Assembly (NCBI GenBank): GCA_034927345.1
Contig: JAYFQE010000013.1
Location: 1-64,000, forward strand
DNA from: JAYFQE01 sp034927345
Lineage (GTDB): Bacteria; Bacillota; Clostridia; Saccharofermentanales; UBA5734
Length of the DNA: 64,000 nt
Direction: 5' to 3'
Shown: in pieces, positions 17,103 to 25,669 of the stretch
Layout of the letters: each line of letters begins with the position of its first letter
How positions within the stretch are numbered: position 1 is the first letter of the stretch
The notes under the pieces: generated by a model
What the model was told of the DNA's origin: nothing
Databases searched by the model: none
What the model saw: only the letters and a program-made list of their open reading frames with translations
Translations under genes and position numbers: made by a program

Positions 17103-18836
17103 ATGGGACCAGATATCATATACATCAATAGAAATAATGAAGTTCCAGAAATTGCCGTTGATATTCTCAAACGAAAATTATCTGAAAAGTGTATGGTATC
17201 ATTTTCTGTTGATGCAAGTCTGGTTATAGATATAAATATTGATCATAAAATAGCGCATGATGCTTATAGAATATCATGCGGGAGCCATTTTGAAATTACT
17301 GGCGGCAGTATTCGTGGTTTATTATTTGCTGTAGGAGCATTTATCCGGGGCTGTAAACCGGGATATGGATTTGAATATAATGGGTGGAATGGTGAAGTAT
17401 CTCCAGATATGCCCTATAGAGTGGTATATCTGCCGATGCACTTCTTTAATTATTATCACAGCGCTCCCATAAATGAGCTTTTTATGTATCTCGAAGATGT
17501 TGCGTTAATGGGGTATAATTATATTCTGATGTGGTATGATATGCATCATTTTACGTCAATTGATGAACCTCATTCAATAGAAATGATCAACCGCATGAAA
17601 TTGATCTATAAAAAAACTGAATCACTGGGCATGGGCAATATGTTATTAGGTCTCAGCAATGAAGCTTTTGCCGATAGTCCGAAAAATTTACGTGCCCGAT
17701 CTTCAGGGGGACATGATGGATATACAAGTAATCTGGCCGGCCATTATCATGTCGAGTTATGTCCTAATAAAGATGGCGCCATGAAATTGATGCTGGAATG
17801 GCGATCACAAGTGCTCAATACGTTTAAAGACTGTAATATAGAGATGTTTGCTATAGGCCCATATGATCAGGGCGGCTGTACATGCAGCAAATGTAAACCC
17901 TGGGGTGTCAATGGAAACATGATCATGGCGAAAGAAATATCCAAGCTTGTAAAAGATGTTTTTCCTGATGCTAAAATCCTTTTTTCCACATGGCGATTTG
18001 ATGCTTTTACCAGCGGCGAATGGGAGGAGCTTGGCAAGCTGCTGGCGTCGAAGCAAGATTATGCGGATTTGTTGTTTTCTGAAATTCAAGAACCGGGCGT
18101 TTACAATTATTTTACCAAACACGGTGTGCCGGGCGGTTTGCCAGTTATTGGTTTCCCGGAAATAAGTATGATAGGCGCGGTGCCATGGGGAGGATTTGGG
18201 ACAAATCCTCATCCGTCGGTTATCCAGGACAATTGGAATAAAGCGCGAAATTATGTTAGCGGCGGCGCGCCTTATTCTGAAGGGATATATGAAGATATTA
18301 ATAAATATATTTGTTCGCAAATGTACTGGAAATCAAAACAGAATTGTTGGGATAGCGTAAAAGAATATATTCAATCTGAATTCTCTGCAGATCCTGTTAT
18401 TGTCGGGGAAATCATGGAATTAGTCCATATTTTTGAAGAAACACTTTACAGGCATAGAGTGGATGAGCGGGGAAACGTTCATGATTACCCGGACGATAAT
18501 ATACCAAGATATGGCATACAGCGATTTATGATATCTAATCCAAGCCGCATTAATGAAGCTTACACTTTAGCGCAGCATATTGATAGCCGGCTTCCGGATC
18601 TTATTAGGAAGTCATGGCGATGGCGTTTATTCTATTTGCGTGCTTGTATTGATGATGAGCTGCGAAAAAATGATTTTATTTGCAATAGCGCGACAGACAT
18701 TTACATGAGTGAGCTTATAACGTTGTATTATGCACAGAAGGCAGATTACGCTTGCAGTCCGCCGACCCGTGAAGTTATCGAAACAAAAAGCACCGGGACG
18801 ACTTTTATAACATTTGACGAAGAAGAACAGTTATAA
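17103..18836 (+). CDS. Glycosidase-like protein with GH67/GH20-type N-terminal domain
   Basis: 577 residues from the ATG at 17103, which follows GGAGGG by five bases; an upstream GTG (17073) includes that ribosome site and is unlikely. Residues 1-105 resemble the small domain that precedes the barrel in GH67 alpha-glucuronidases and GH20 hexosaminidases (FEITGGSIRGLLFAVGAF). A TIM-barrel-like part follows with HFFNYYHSAP, GYNYILMWYD and the cysteine motif GGCTCSKCKPWG (CxCxxC), seen in the DUF4838-like relatives. I cannot name a specificity; alpha-glucuronidase or hexosaminidase-type activity is possible. The gene is visibly more AT-rich than its neighbours, suggesting separate acquisition. 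Confidence 0.65.
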   Translation: MGPDIIYINRNNEVPEIAVDILKRKLSEKCMVSFSVDASLVIDINIDHKIAHDAYRISCGSHFEITGGSIRGLLFAVGAFIRGCKPGYGFEYNGWNGEVSPDMPYRVVYLPMHFFNYYHSAPINELFMYLEDVALMGYNYILMWYDMHHFTSIDEPHSIEMINRMKLIYKKTESLGMGNMLLGLSNEAFADSPKNLRARSSGGHDGYTSNLAGHYHVELCPNKDGAMKLMLEWRSQVLNTFKDCNIEMFAIGPYDQGGCTCSKCKPWGVNGNMIMAKEISKLVKDVFPDAKILFSTWRFDAFTSGEWEELGKLLASKQDYADLLFSEIQEPGVYNYFTKHGVPGGLPVIGFPEISMIGAVPWGGFGTNPHPSVIQDNWNKARNYVSGGAPYSEGIYEDINKYICSQMYWKSKQNCWDSVKEYIQSEFSADPVIVGEIMELVHIFEETLYRHRVDERGNVHDYPDDNIPRYGIQRFMISNPSRINEAYTLAQHIDSRLPDLIRKSWRWRLFYLRACIDDELRKNDFICNSATDIYMSELITLYYAQKADYACSPPTREVIETKSTGTTFITFDEEEQL

Positions 18837-18898
18837 TTGTTGTATAACTGAAAGACTATCCTAAAGTAAAGAAATTATATTAGGATATGGAGCATGAG

Positions 18899-19987
18899 AT
18901 GATTACACATTTTGCTAATAGTCGTTGGAGTCATGTAAAAGAAAATTACGAAAACTGGTGGACAAATCAGCTTGAACGCCCGATCTTTAATATACAAATC
19001 CATGGCGCTGATCCGGGTTTACCCAAACCGGAGGAACCTATCTATGCTAACTTGAGCTCTTATGATTTGTCAGTTCCAATGGCTACTATCATTAAGCATT
19101 GTGAATATTCATTATGCAGTCGTTACTATCTGGGCGATAGCTACCCAACTTATCTGCCTGATTTTGGCGCGGGTGTTAATGCAGCATTTGTTGGCGCCAA
19201 ACATCTTGTTCGCCCGGAAACGGTTTGGTTCGAAGCTGAAAAACCTTTGTTACCTGAACAGCTTTCTTTCAGGCATCATCCGGAAAACATAGTTTACCAG
19301 CGAATTGTTGATTTTTATAACCAAGCAAATACATATTTTAAAGGATCAGTTGTTCTGGGGATGACCCATTTGAATAATGGCATTGATATACCGGCGCGTT
19401 TTTTTAACGGCGTAGATTTTTGTCTGGCCTTATATGACAGCCCTGAAGAAATTGAACGGCTGGTATGGGAGAACCATGAATTATTTCTGTTTTATATGCA
19501 TAATTTATCATCCTTAATGAATAATAATCCGGGTTATACCTGCTGGGGCGATATTCTGGCGAATGATCCCTGGATGGGGACACAGAGCGATTTTAGCGCT
19601 ATGATAGGTCCGGAGCAATTTGATCGGTTTATCCTGCCGGAACTGGCTGCTTGTTTGAAAGCATGCCCGAAATATAATTTTTATCATTTAGATGGCCGGG
19701 AAGAATTGATTCATTTGGATAAAATTCTAGCCATTCCCGAACTCCAGGTTGTTCAATGGGTCGCCGGTGATGATGAATTGCCTGATCGTGAATGGATGCA
19801 GTTGTATAAGAAAATCCATGACGCAGGTAAAAAAATCTGGTATCTGGGACCGGAAGAAAATCTAGATTTGTTGGCAGATACATTGGGTTCACTAAAAGGT
19901 GTATATTGGCAAGCCGGAGGAAGCGGTAAAGATATTGATCATTTTTGCCGGACTATGGAAAAATTTGGTGTTCCTGGTAACCTGTAA
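18899..19987 (+). CDS. URO-D-fold protein (uroporphyrinogen decarboxylase / methyltransferase superfamily)
   Basis: About 362 residues with no signal. The C-terminal half carries the superfamily pattern FYHLDGREELIHLDKIL, then ELQVVQWVAGDDE, matching the HxxG strand of URO-D-like proteins. The Cys zinc ligands of corrinoid methyltransferases such as MtaA are not visible, so methyl transfer through zinc is not supported. The ATG at 18899 is preferred because GGAG lies inside the extension from 18887. It ends the long catabolic operon, just before a strong terminator. Related genes are common beside glycosidases, but their reaction is unsettled. Confidence 0.65.
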   Translation: MITHFANSRWSHVKENYENWWTNQLERPIFNIQIHGADPGLPKPEEPIYANLSSYDLSVPMATIIKHCEYSLCSRYYLGDSYPTYLPDFGAGVNAAFVGAKHLVRPETVWFEAEKPLLPEQLSFRHHPENIVYQRIVDFYNQANTYFKGSVVLGMTHLNNGIDIPARFFNGVDFCLALYDSPEEIERLVWENHELFLFYMHNLSSLMNNNPGYTCWGDILANDPWMGTQSDFSAMIGPEQFDRFILPELAACLKACPKYNFYHLDGREELIHLDKILAIPELQVVQWVAGDDELPDREWMQLYKKIHDAGKKIWYLGPEENLDLLADTLGSLKGVYWQAGGSGKDIDHFCRTMEKFGVPGNL

Positions 19988-20002
19988 CGATAAACAATAA
20001 TC

Positions 20003-20076
20003 GAAATACCGTTTATAGGCATACTCAGATCATATGATCTGAGGTGTGAAACCTGAGACGGTATTTCTGTTATTTT
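20003..20076 (+). terminator. Complex terminator at the end of the catabolic operon
   Basis: An outer 10-bp stem GAAATACCGT/ACGGTATTTC (20003-20012 and 20058-20067) encloses a perfect 20-bp palindrome CTCAGATCATATGATCTGAG (20024-20043) and a third CTGAG copy (20054-20058 region) that could pair alternatively. A short T-rich tract follows. It separates the operon from the DeoR-type gene. Confidence 0.75.
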
Positions 20077-20085
20077 ATCCATCAT

Positions 20086-20114
20086 TTGACAGGGTTTCCG
20101 GCAGCCTTTATAAT
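20086..20114 (+). promoter_or_regulatory. Consensus promoter of the DeoR-type regulator
   Basis: TTGACA (20086-20091), 17 bases, TATAAT (20109-20114): a perfect consensus. The leader to the ATG at 20171 is about 50 bases and carries GGAG before the start. Confidence 0.82.
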
Positions 20115-20170
20115 GAAAACAAAAGCATTCTGGCCGAATCGAAACCGTTAAGAAATATTGGAGAAAGAAT

Positions 20171-21016
20171 ATGGCAAATGAAGTGAAAACAAATTTGCAG
20201 GATAACAGCCAATCGGCTCATCAACCGGAACAGTCTGGCGATGTACGTCTGGATAACAGCGTTGAAGCGCGCCGGACGCAGATTCAAGCTATTCTTTCCC
20301 GTGAAGGAAAGGTTCGCGTACTCGATTTAAGCCGGTCCTTTAATATATCGGCGGTGACGATCCGCAATGATCTGGCGGAAATGGAGCGGGCCGGCCTGGT
20401 TGAGCGGGTTCATGGCGGCGCGGTCAGCACCAATAAGTCTTATTATAATATGAGTGATAAAGAACGCATGGTTACTCATGAGCGGGAGAAACGGGCCATC
20501 GCCGAATATGCTGCTCAGCTGGTCAACGAGGGAGATACGCTTTTTATTAATTCCGGCACGACATCTCTTTATCTGGCTTCGGAAATCAAGCGGATCAATA
20601 ATATCCTGGTGATCACCAATTCACCGCTGGTTGCCCAGGAACTGGGTTATTCGCCTTTTTGCGACGTCATCTTGCTGGGCGGTAATTACAGCGGCCGCTA
20701 TCGCTTTACCTATGGCGATGATGCGGCTAACCAACTGGGTAAATATCGGGCCGACAAATTCTTTTTATCTTGCGACGGCTTGCATGAAGAAGCGGGGATT
20801 ACCACATATCATCATCTGGAAGCCGACATTAACCGGCAGTTTATGCAAAATGCCCGGCTGACGATTGCCGTTGCCGATTTCAGCAAGATTGGCAAGGTCA
20901 GCCGCATCCATGTTAATCCGATCCAGTGTCTGGATACTCTGGTTACCAATCAATGCGCCAAACAGGATACCTTAGATGCTATTCGCGCTCTGGATGTTGA
21001 CATTATCTGCGTTTAA
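20171..21016 (+). CDS. DeoR/GlpR family transcriptional regulator
   Basis: 281 residues. The N-terminal winged HTH (VRVLDLSRSFNISAVTIRND, about residues 49-68) ends in the family signature LVERVHGGAV, followed by the ISOCOT-type sugar-phosphate sensor domain with INSGTTSLYLA and FFLSCDGL. A 35-residue polar N-terminal extension precedes the HTH. It is separated by a terminator from the catabolic operon and overlaps tail-to-tail by four bases with the URO-D-like gene at 21013. DeoR proteins usually sense phosphorylated sugars; its targets are unknown. Confidence 0.92.
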   Translation: MANEVKTNLQDNSQSAHQPEQSGDVRLDNSVEARRTQIQAILSREGKVRVLDLSRSFNISAVTIRNDLAEMERAGLVERVHGGAVSTNKSYYNMSDKERMVTHEREKRAIAEYAAQLVNEGDTLFINSGTTSLYLASEIKRINNILVITNSPLVAQELGYSPFCDVILLGGNYSGRYRFTYGDDAANQLGKYRADKFFLSCDGLHEEAGITTYHHLEADINRQFMQNARLTIAVADFSKIGKVSRIHVNPIQCLDTLVTNQCAKQDTLDAIRALDVDIICV

Positions 21017-22035
21017 CTGCGGATTACGGCTTTTTCGGCATATTCGCGCAACAATCCGATGTAGATCTGATAATCGGCAAAAGAAACGTTGGGCGGTGTC
21101 TGATGGTCAACCGACGGTATGTATCCGCCGCTGCGCATGACCGGCAGCAGCCGTTCGAACTCGGCACGTATCGCCGCTTCGCCCTGACTCATAACCCGTT
21201 TATCGAAACCGCCCAGCATGAGAAAATGCGGGTACTTTTCGCGGATTGCCTGAACATCGACGCCTGATTGCCGTTCCAGCGGATAAATGCCTTCGATGCC
21301 GCAATCTACCAGCCAGGGCAGCAGCTCGCGCACCTGGCCGTCGCTGTCGACAAATACTTTCATGCCGGCCTGTTTGAGGCGCGGCACCAGCTGATGATAA
21401 TAGGGAGCGATGAATTCCTGAAATAAATCTGCTGACAGCATCGGCCCTTGATTATAAGACATGTCTTCGGCAAAACCGACCATGTCGGGAGTCAGAATGG
21501 CCAGGACAGCATCGAGAGCGCGCAGATGAAAGGCCGATAAATCGCGGTTCATGCGCTGCATCAAATCCGGATAATCATAAAAAGCATAGAAGTGGTTTTC
21601 GATGCCAAACAGAGAGCGTGGAAACCAAAAAAAACCGTCCAGCCATAAGCGGATAATGACTTCGCCAGCGTCATGGCGGGCTTTCAGCGCCCGTGCGTCG
21701 CGACAGAGCCGAGCGATAGCCTGATCGGTATAAAGGTTCGGCAACATGGTTTCATAATCGGCTTCGTTCATCAGGATGCCGGCGCCGTGCCGGATGGGTT
21801 TGGGACATTTCGCGCCGATAGGTCCGGCTGCAAGACAGTACATTTCATCAAGGCCGAAATAGCGCATTGAACGGCTCATACCTTTTTTTGTCCGGAAATT
21901 GCATCGGGCGGGCAGCCCTTCCTGCAGCCAGCGATCCAGGGTTACATCCCACCAGGCTGCCCATTCAACTCGGGGCAAGCGATCCTCGGGCTGTTCGAAA
22001 TTCAAGACACGGACAAAACGTTCACGAGCATTCAT
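21013..22035 (-). CDS. URO-D-fold protein, second copy
   Basis: 340 residues. It begins MNARERFVRVLNFEQPEDRLP, the usual start of URO-D-family catabolic-locus proteins, and has VFVDSDGQVRELLPWL and GIEGIYPLERQSGVDV in the C-terminal half. The HxC zinc motif of corrinoid-dependent methyltransferases is replaced by DSD. GGAGG lies nine bases before the ATG. It converges on the DeoR-type gene with overlapping stops. It is only distantly related to the copy at 18899. The reaction is unknown; heme synthesis is unlikely given the context and low similarity to HemE. Confidence 0.78.
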   Translation of the reverse strand: MNARERFVRVLNFEQPEDRLPRVEWAAWWDVTLDRWLQEGLPARCNFRTKKGMSRSMRYFGLDEMYCLAAGPIGAKCPKPIRHGAGILMNEADYETMLPNLYTDQAIARLCRDARALKARHDAGEVIIRLWLDGFFWFPRSLFGIENHFYAFYDYPDLMQRMNRDLSAFHLRALDAVLAILTPDMVGFAEDMSYNQGPMLSADLFQEFIAPYYHQLVPRLKQAGMKVFVDSDGQVRELLPWLVDCGIEGIYPLERQSGVDVQAIREKYPHFLMLGGFDKRVMSQGEAAIRAEFERLLPVMRSGGYIPSVDHQTPPNVSFADYQIYIGLLREYAEKAVIRS

Positions 22036-22226
22036 CTGGGTTTACCTCCAGCATTTTGTGGAATGCAGCTGCCTATAGCCGGAACAAAAGCTTATATCCT
22101 TAACAATAGTGGATTTGATTGCCGTTTAACAGGATGGAATAAACATATATCTGGACAAAACGATCCTTTTCTGTATGCTGATAAGAGGAAGATTGTCTGG
22201 ATGATCTTGGAAAGGAAAGCCCAGCC

Positions 22227-23186
22227 ATGCAAAAGGCCGATGGTTTCGACAAGAACATAAGGGTAAAGCAGCCGGCCGGTTCAGATCTGGCTGCCGGATG
22301 CGGCTTGCCCGCGCCGACGATATGCTGGCCGGAATTTGTAAAAGGTGAATCCGAAGATGAAGCGGTGATTACACATTATACTTCGCGGCAGCAGGTTGAC
22401 TGGCACGACCATCCTTTTTACGAGATTGTACTGGTTAATCAAGGCAGTTGTGTACACTATTTTCGTGAGACATCAGAGGTCCTGATTCCGGGCGACTGCT
22501 TTTTAATTCCTTTGCATGAAAAACACGCTTATGCTATTCCGGGTGAAACAGAGATCATCAACTGTTTGTTTATGAAGCGGACTTTAGATCACATCTGGGC
22601 CGACTGGCAAGATTGTCCGGAGATCAACCTGTTGTTTGAGCCCGGCGGCAATTGGCAGATCCTCCATCTGTCGCCTGACCGGTTGGCCTATATACGGATG
22701 TTGCTGCGGCAGATCGAAGATCATAGTGAATCGGATGAAACCGGTCTGATCTGCCGCGTCCGGCAGCACAGCTTTGTTCTGCTGCTGCTGGAATTAGCTG
22801 GTCAGTATGCTCGTTTACATCATCAACGATTAGGCTCAGTCAATTCAGATATACAGCTGCCGGACGCCGGACGCACGCTGATTGGCCGGATGCTGGCCTA
22901 TATGCAGGGCAATTACCAACAGCCGATGACCGTTAAGCAGCTGGCGGAACAGGTGCATCTGAGTGAAGGGCACTGCCGCCGTTTGTTTGTCCGCTATACC
23001 GGATACTCGCCGATCGCGTTTCTGAACCGGCTGCGGCTGCAATATGCATTGCAGCTTCTGGAAAAAGGCGATCGCAGTATAGCTGAAGTAGCTGACCGGG
23101 CAGGCTTTACCGATGCAGGTTATTTCGCCCGTTTGTTCCGCCGTCAGATGCATGGCGCGCCAAGGGATTTTTTAGGCCGCTCATGA
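22227..23186 (+). CDS. AraC family transcriptional regulator
   Basis: 319 residues. The N-terminal cupin sensor shows WHDHPFYEIVLVNQG and GDCFLIPLHEKHAY. The C-terminal double HTH has MTVKQLAEQVHLSEGHCRRL and IAEVADRAGFTDAGYFARLF. An A/G-rich ribosome site (GAAAGGAAAG) precedes the ATG. It lies directly before another AraC gene and divergent from the URO-D-like gene, so it may control the URO-D gene or the uronate genes. Its ligand is unknown. Confidence 0.92.
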   Translation: MQKADGFDKNIRVKQPAGSDLAAGCGLPAPTICWPEFVKGESEDEAVITHYTSRQQVDWHDHPFYEIVLVNQGSCVHYFRETSEVLIPGDCFLIPLHEKHAYAIPGETEIINCLFMKRTLDHIWADWQDCPEINLLFEPGGNWQILHLSPDRLAYIRMLLRQIEDHSESDETGLICRVRQHSFVLLLLELAGQYARLHHQRLGSVNSDIQLPDAGRTLIGRMLAYMQGNYQQPMTVKQLAEQVHLSEGHCRRLFVRYTGYSPIAFLNRLRLQYALQLLEKGDRSIAEVADRAGFTDAGYFARLFRRQMHGAPRDFLGRS

Positions 23187-23274
23187 TATAATCATGACAT
23201 TGTTTTGACAGAAAAGCGGCTGCCGGCACAGCGCAAACCAGGCCAGGAGCCGGCTGCGGAAGGATGAAGAGATC

Positions 23275-24159
23275 ATGCCGGTCGGACAGATTTTATTCGA
23301 ATATTATGGCGAGCTGATGAAGGTTGACCATATCCGGCGTTCAGCGGTTTATATTATGTCGCCGCATATGCATCAGGACCGTTATGAGATTTATTATTTG
23401 CTCAGCGGATCACGGGACTATTTGGTCCGGGATGGCATCTATACCGTCAATAAAGGCGAAATGATCCTGATCCCGGCCGGCGAGCTTCATAAAAGCCTGG
23501 AAAGCGACCGGCCTGAGCATGAACGCATCGTCATCGAATTCGACCGCCGTTTCATTGAAACCGATCTGCTGTCGGTTGGATTGCCCCTATTCGATGTTTT
23601 TCAGACCGACCATTATGTTTTGCACCTGCCGGATGGATTGCGCCAGCGTGCGGAACACCTGCTTTTTGATATCATACGCGAGCTGCGTGATGAACCGGAA
23701 GGGTATGAAGCCATGATCCGGACATCCCTGATTCAGCTGCTGATCCTGATCTACCGCTGCCATGACCGGCGCGCATGTCAACAAGAAGCGCTCTTGCCGG
23801 GCCGTAAAGCCTGGATTGCCGGCATTACGCGATACATACACGATCATTATGCCGAACCGCTGACCTTGCCTGATCTGGCCAGGCAGTTTGCTGTCAGCTC
23901 GTACTACTTGAGCCGCTGCTTCCATCAGGAAACAGGCATGCATTTGCCGGATTATATCAATCTGGTGCGGGTTAAAGAAGCCAAGCAACGTCTTTTAGCC
24001 GGACAGACACAAATTGCGGCCATAGCTTTGGCTGTAGGCTATACGAATGTGACGCATTTTGGCCGTGTTTTTCATAAAGTGCATGGCGTTTCGCCCAGCG
24101 AATTAAAGCGGACGATCCGCTTGTCGCGCGGAAAGTCCGCTTTAAAACACAACGGTTAA
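23275..24159 (+). CDS. AraC family transcriptional regulator
   Basis: 294 residues. A cupin sensor with MHQDRYEIYYLLSGSRDY and GEMILIPAGELHKS is followed by the HTH pair LTLPDLARQFAVSSYYLSRC and IAAIALAVGYTNVTHFGRVF. It converges on uxaC with only 18 bp between. The neighbour suggests a role in sugar-acid use, but no binding site was identified. Confidence 0.92.
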   Translation: MPVGQILFEYYGELMKVDHIRRSAVYIMSPHMHQDRYEIYYLLSGSRDYLVRDGIYTVNKGEMILIPAGELHKSLESDRPEHERIVIEFDRRFIETDLLSVGLPLFDVFQTDHYVLHLPDGLRQRAEHLLFDIIRELRDEPEGYEAMIRTSLIQLLILIYRCHDRRACQQEALLPGRKAWIAGITRYIHDHYAEPLTLPDLARQFAVSSYYLSRCFHQETGMHLPDYINLVRVKEAKQRLLAGQTQIAAIALAVGYTNVTHFGRVFHKVHGVSPSELKRTIRLSRGKSALKHNG

Positions 24160-24177
24160 CTCGGCCGGTCAACCGGA

Positions 24178-25584
24178 CTATTCAGTAAAGAGGCGGTAAG
24201 CGTTGCTCCAGCAAATCCGATCGATCAGATGATCCAGCGCGGTCCGATCCATGGGATATTCGCCGTTTTCAACCCATTCGCCCAGTTGATTGCATAAAAT
24301 CCGCCGGAAATATTCGTGGCGGGTATAAGATAAAAGGCTGCGGGAATCCGTCGTCATGCCCATGTAGTTGGCCAGTACGCCGACTTGGCTGTATTGCTGA
24401 ATATGTAAAAGCATACCGTCTTTCTGATCGTGAAACCACCAGGCCGGTCCCAGATTGACCCAGGCGGATTCGCCGTCATGGGCGAAAGTGCCGGCGATGG
24501 CGCCCAGCGTCATATTGTCTTTGGCGTTGAGGGAATAGAGGAGAATACGGGGCAAACGGCCGCTTGTCTGGCAATCATTCAGCCACTGCACCAGCCGGCC
24601 GGCGATCGGCTGATCCTGGATCGCGTCAAAACCGGTATCCGGTCCTAAAAGATCATAATATTGGCTGCTGGTATTGCGCAGAGCGCCGATATGGAGCTGC
24701 ATCGTCCAGCCGAGATCCTTATAGACCGCCGCCAATTCACTGAGCAGCACATATTGAATCTGAGCCGCTTCATCCGGGGTCAGGATATCGCCGTTCAGGC
24801 GTCTGCGGTAAAGCGAATCAACCGAAACCTGAGGGGCCGGCCGAATGGGCAGGGTATCCAGGGCGTGATCGGAAAGACGGCAGCCGTTCTGATGGAACAA
24901 GACGGCGCGCTGCCGCAATGCCGCGGCCAGGCCGGCGATGGTATCCGGAATGGGCGTATCCGGACCGGTTTTGGCAGCCAGTTGAGCGATCAACTGGGGA
25001 TAATCCGGCTGCAGAACACGCAAGAAACGGTCGGGACGGAAGGCCGGGCGGATTTCCAGTTTGCCGGTCCGGCCGGCCAGCGCCGCGTGATCGGTTAAGT
25101 CGGACAACGGATCGTCGGTTGTGCAAAGAATGCGGACCTGCAGCCTGTTCAGTAACTCAAGCGGCCGCCATTGCGGTTTTGCCAGGCAATCGTTGGCTTT
25201 TTGCCAAATCTCTGCCGCGCTGGCCGGCGTCAGAGGCCGGTCGATATCAAAGTAACGCTGCAATTCGAGATGGGTCCAGTGGTAGAGCGGGTTGCCGATT
25301 AAGTTCGGCATGACGGAGGCCCAGGCACGGAATTTCTCTTCCGGGTCCGCCGCGCCGGTGATCAGCCGTTCCGGCACGCCGGCCAGTCTCATGGCGCGCC
25401 ACTTATAATGGTCGCCGCCTAACCAGGCTTCGGTAAGGTCGCGAAATGGCTGGTTGGCTGCCAGGACGGCTGCGTCGATATGACAATGAAAATCGCAGAT
25501 CGGCAGCGACGCGGCCGTTTCGTGATATAGAGATCGCGCCGTTTGTGTTTTAAGCAGAAAATCCTGGTCTAAAAATGTTCTCAT
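24178..25584 (-). CDS. uxaC: Glucuronate (uronate) isomerase
   Basis: 468 residues, the normal UxaC length. It converts D-glucuronate to fructuronate and D-galacturonate to tagaturonate, the first step of hexuronate breakdown. Visible amidohydrolase-fold marks are DFHCHID near residue 32, LGGDHYKWRAMR, LCTTDDP and the C-terminal MTTDSRSLLSYTRHEYFRR. An upstream in-frame TTG (25590) is less likely than the ATG at 25584, six bases after AGAGG. It is the last gene of the leftward uxaB-uxaA-uxaC operon, with 85 bp after uxaA. Confidence 0.96.
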   Translation of the reverse strand: MRTFLDQDFLLKTQTARSLYHETAASLPICDFHCHIDAAVLAANQPFRDLTEAWLGGDHYKWRAMRLAGVPERLITGAADPEEKFRAWASVMPNLIGNPLYHWTHLELQRYFDIDRPLTPASAAEIWQKANDCLAKPQWRPLELLNRLQVRILCTTDDPLSDLTDHAALAGRTGKLEIRPAFRPDRFLRVLQPDYPQLIAQLAAKTGPDTPIPDTIAGLAAALRQRAVLFHQNGCRLSDHALDTLPIRPAPQVSVDSLYRRRLNGDILTPDEAAQIQYVLLSELAAVYKDLGWTMQLHIGALRNTSSQYYDLLGPDTGFDAIQDQPIAGRLVQWLNDCQTSGRLPRILLYSLNAKDNMTLGAIAGTFAHDGESAWVNLGPAWWFHDQKDGMLLHIQQYSQVGVLANYMGMTTDSRSLLSYTRHEYFRRILCNQLGEWVENGEYPMDRTALDHLIDRICWSNAYRLFTE

Positions 25585-25669
25585 GATCAACCTCTTTCTG
25601 ATGACCGGCTGTCGTTATCTGCTGTGCCGGCCGATCTGCAGTATAGTGAAATAGCGGCGAATCGCCGGT

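Noticed and set aside
24661..25098. Frames antisense to uxaC and uxaA, including 145 codons at this site
   Set aside because: They mirror the real genes and show no domain or start signals.
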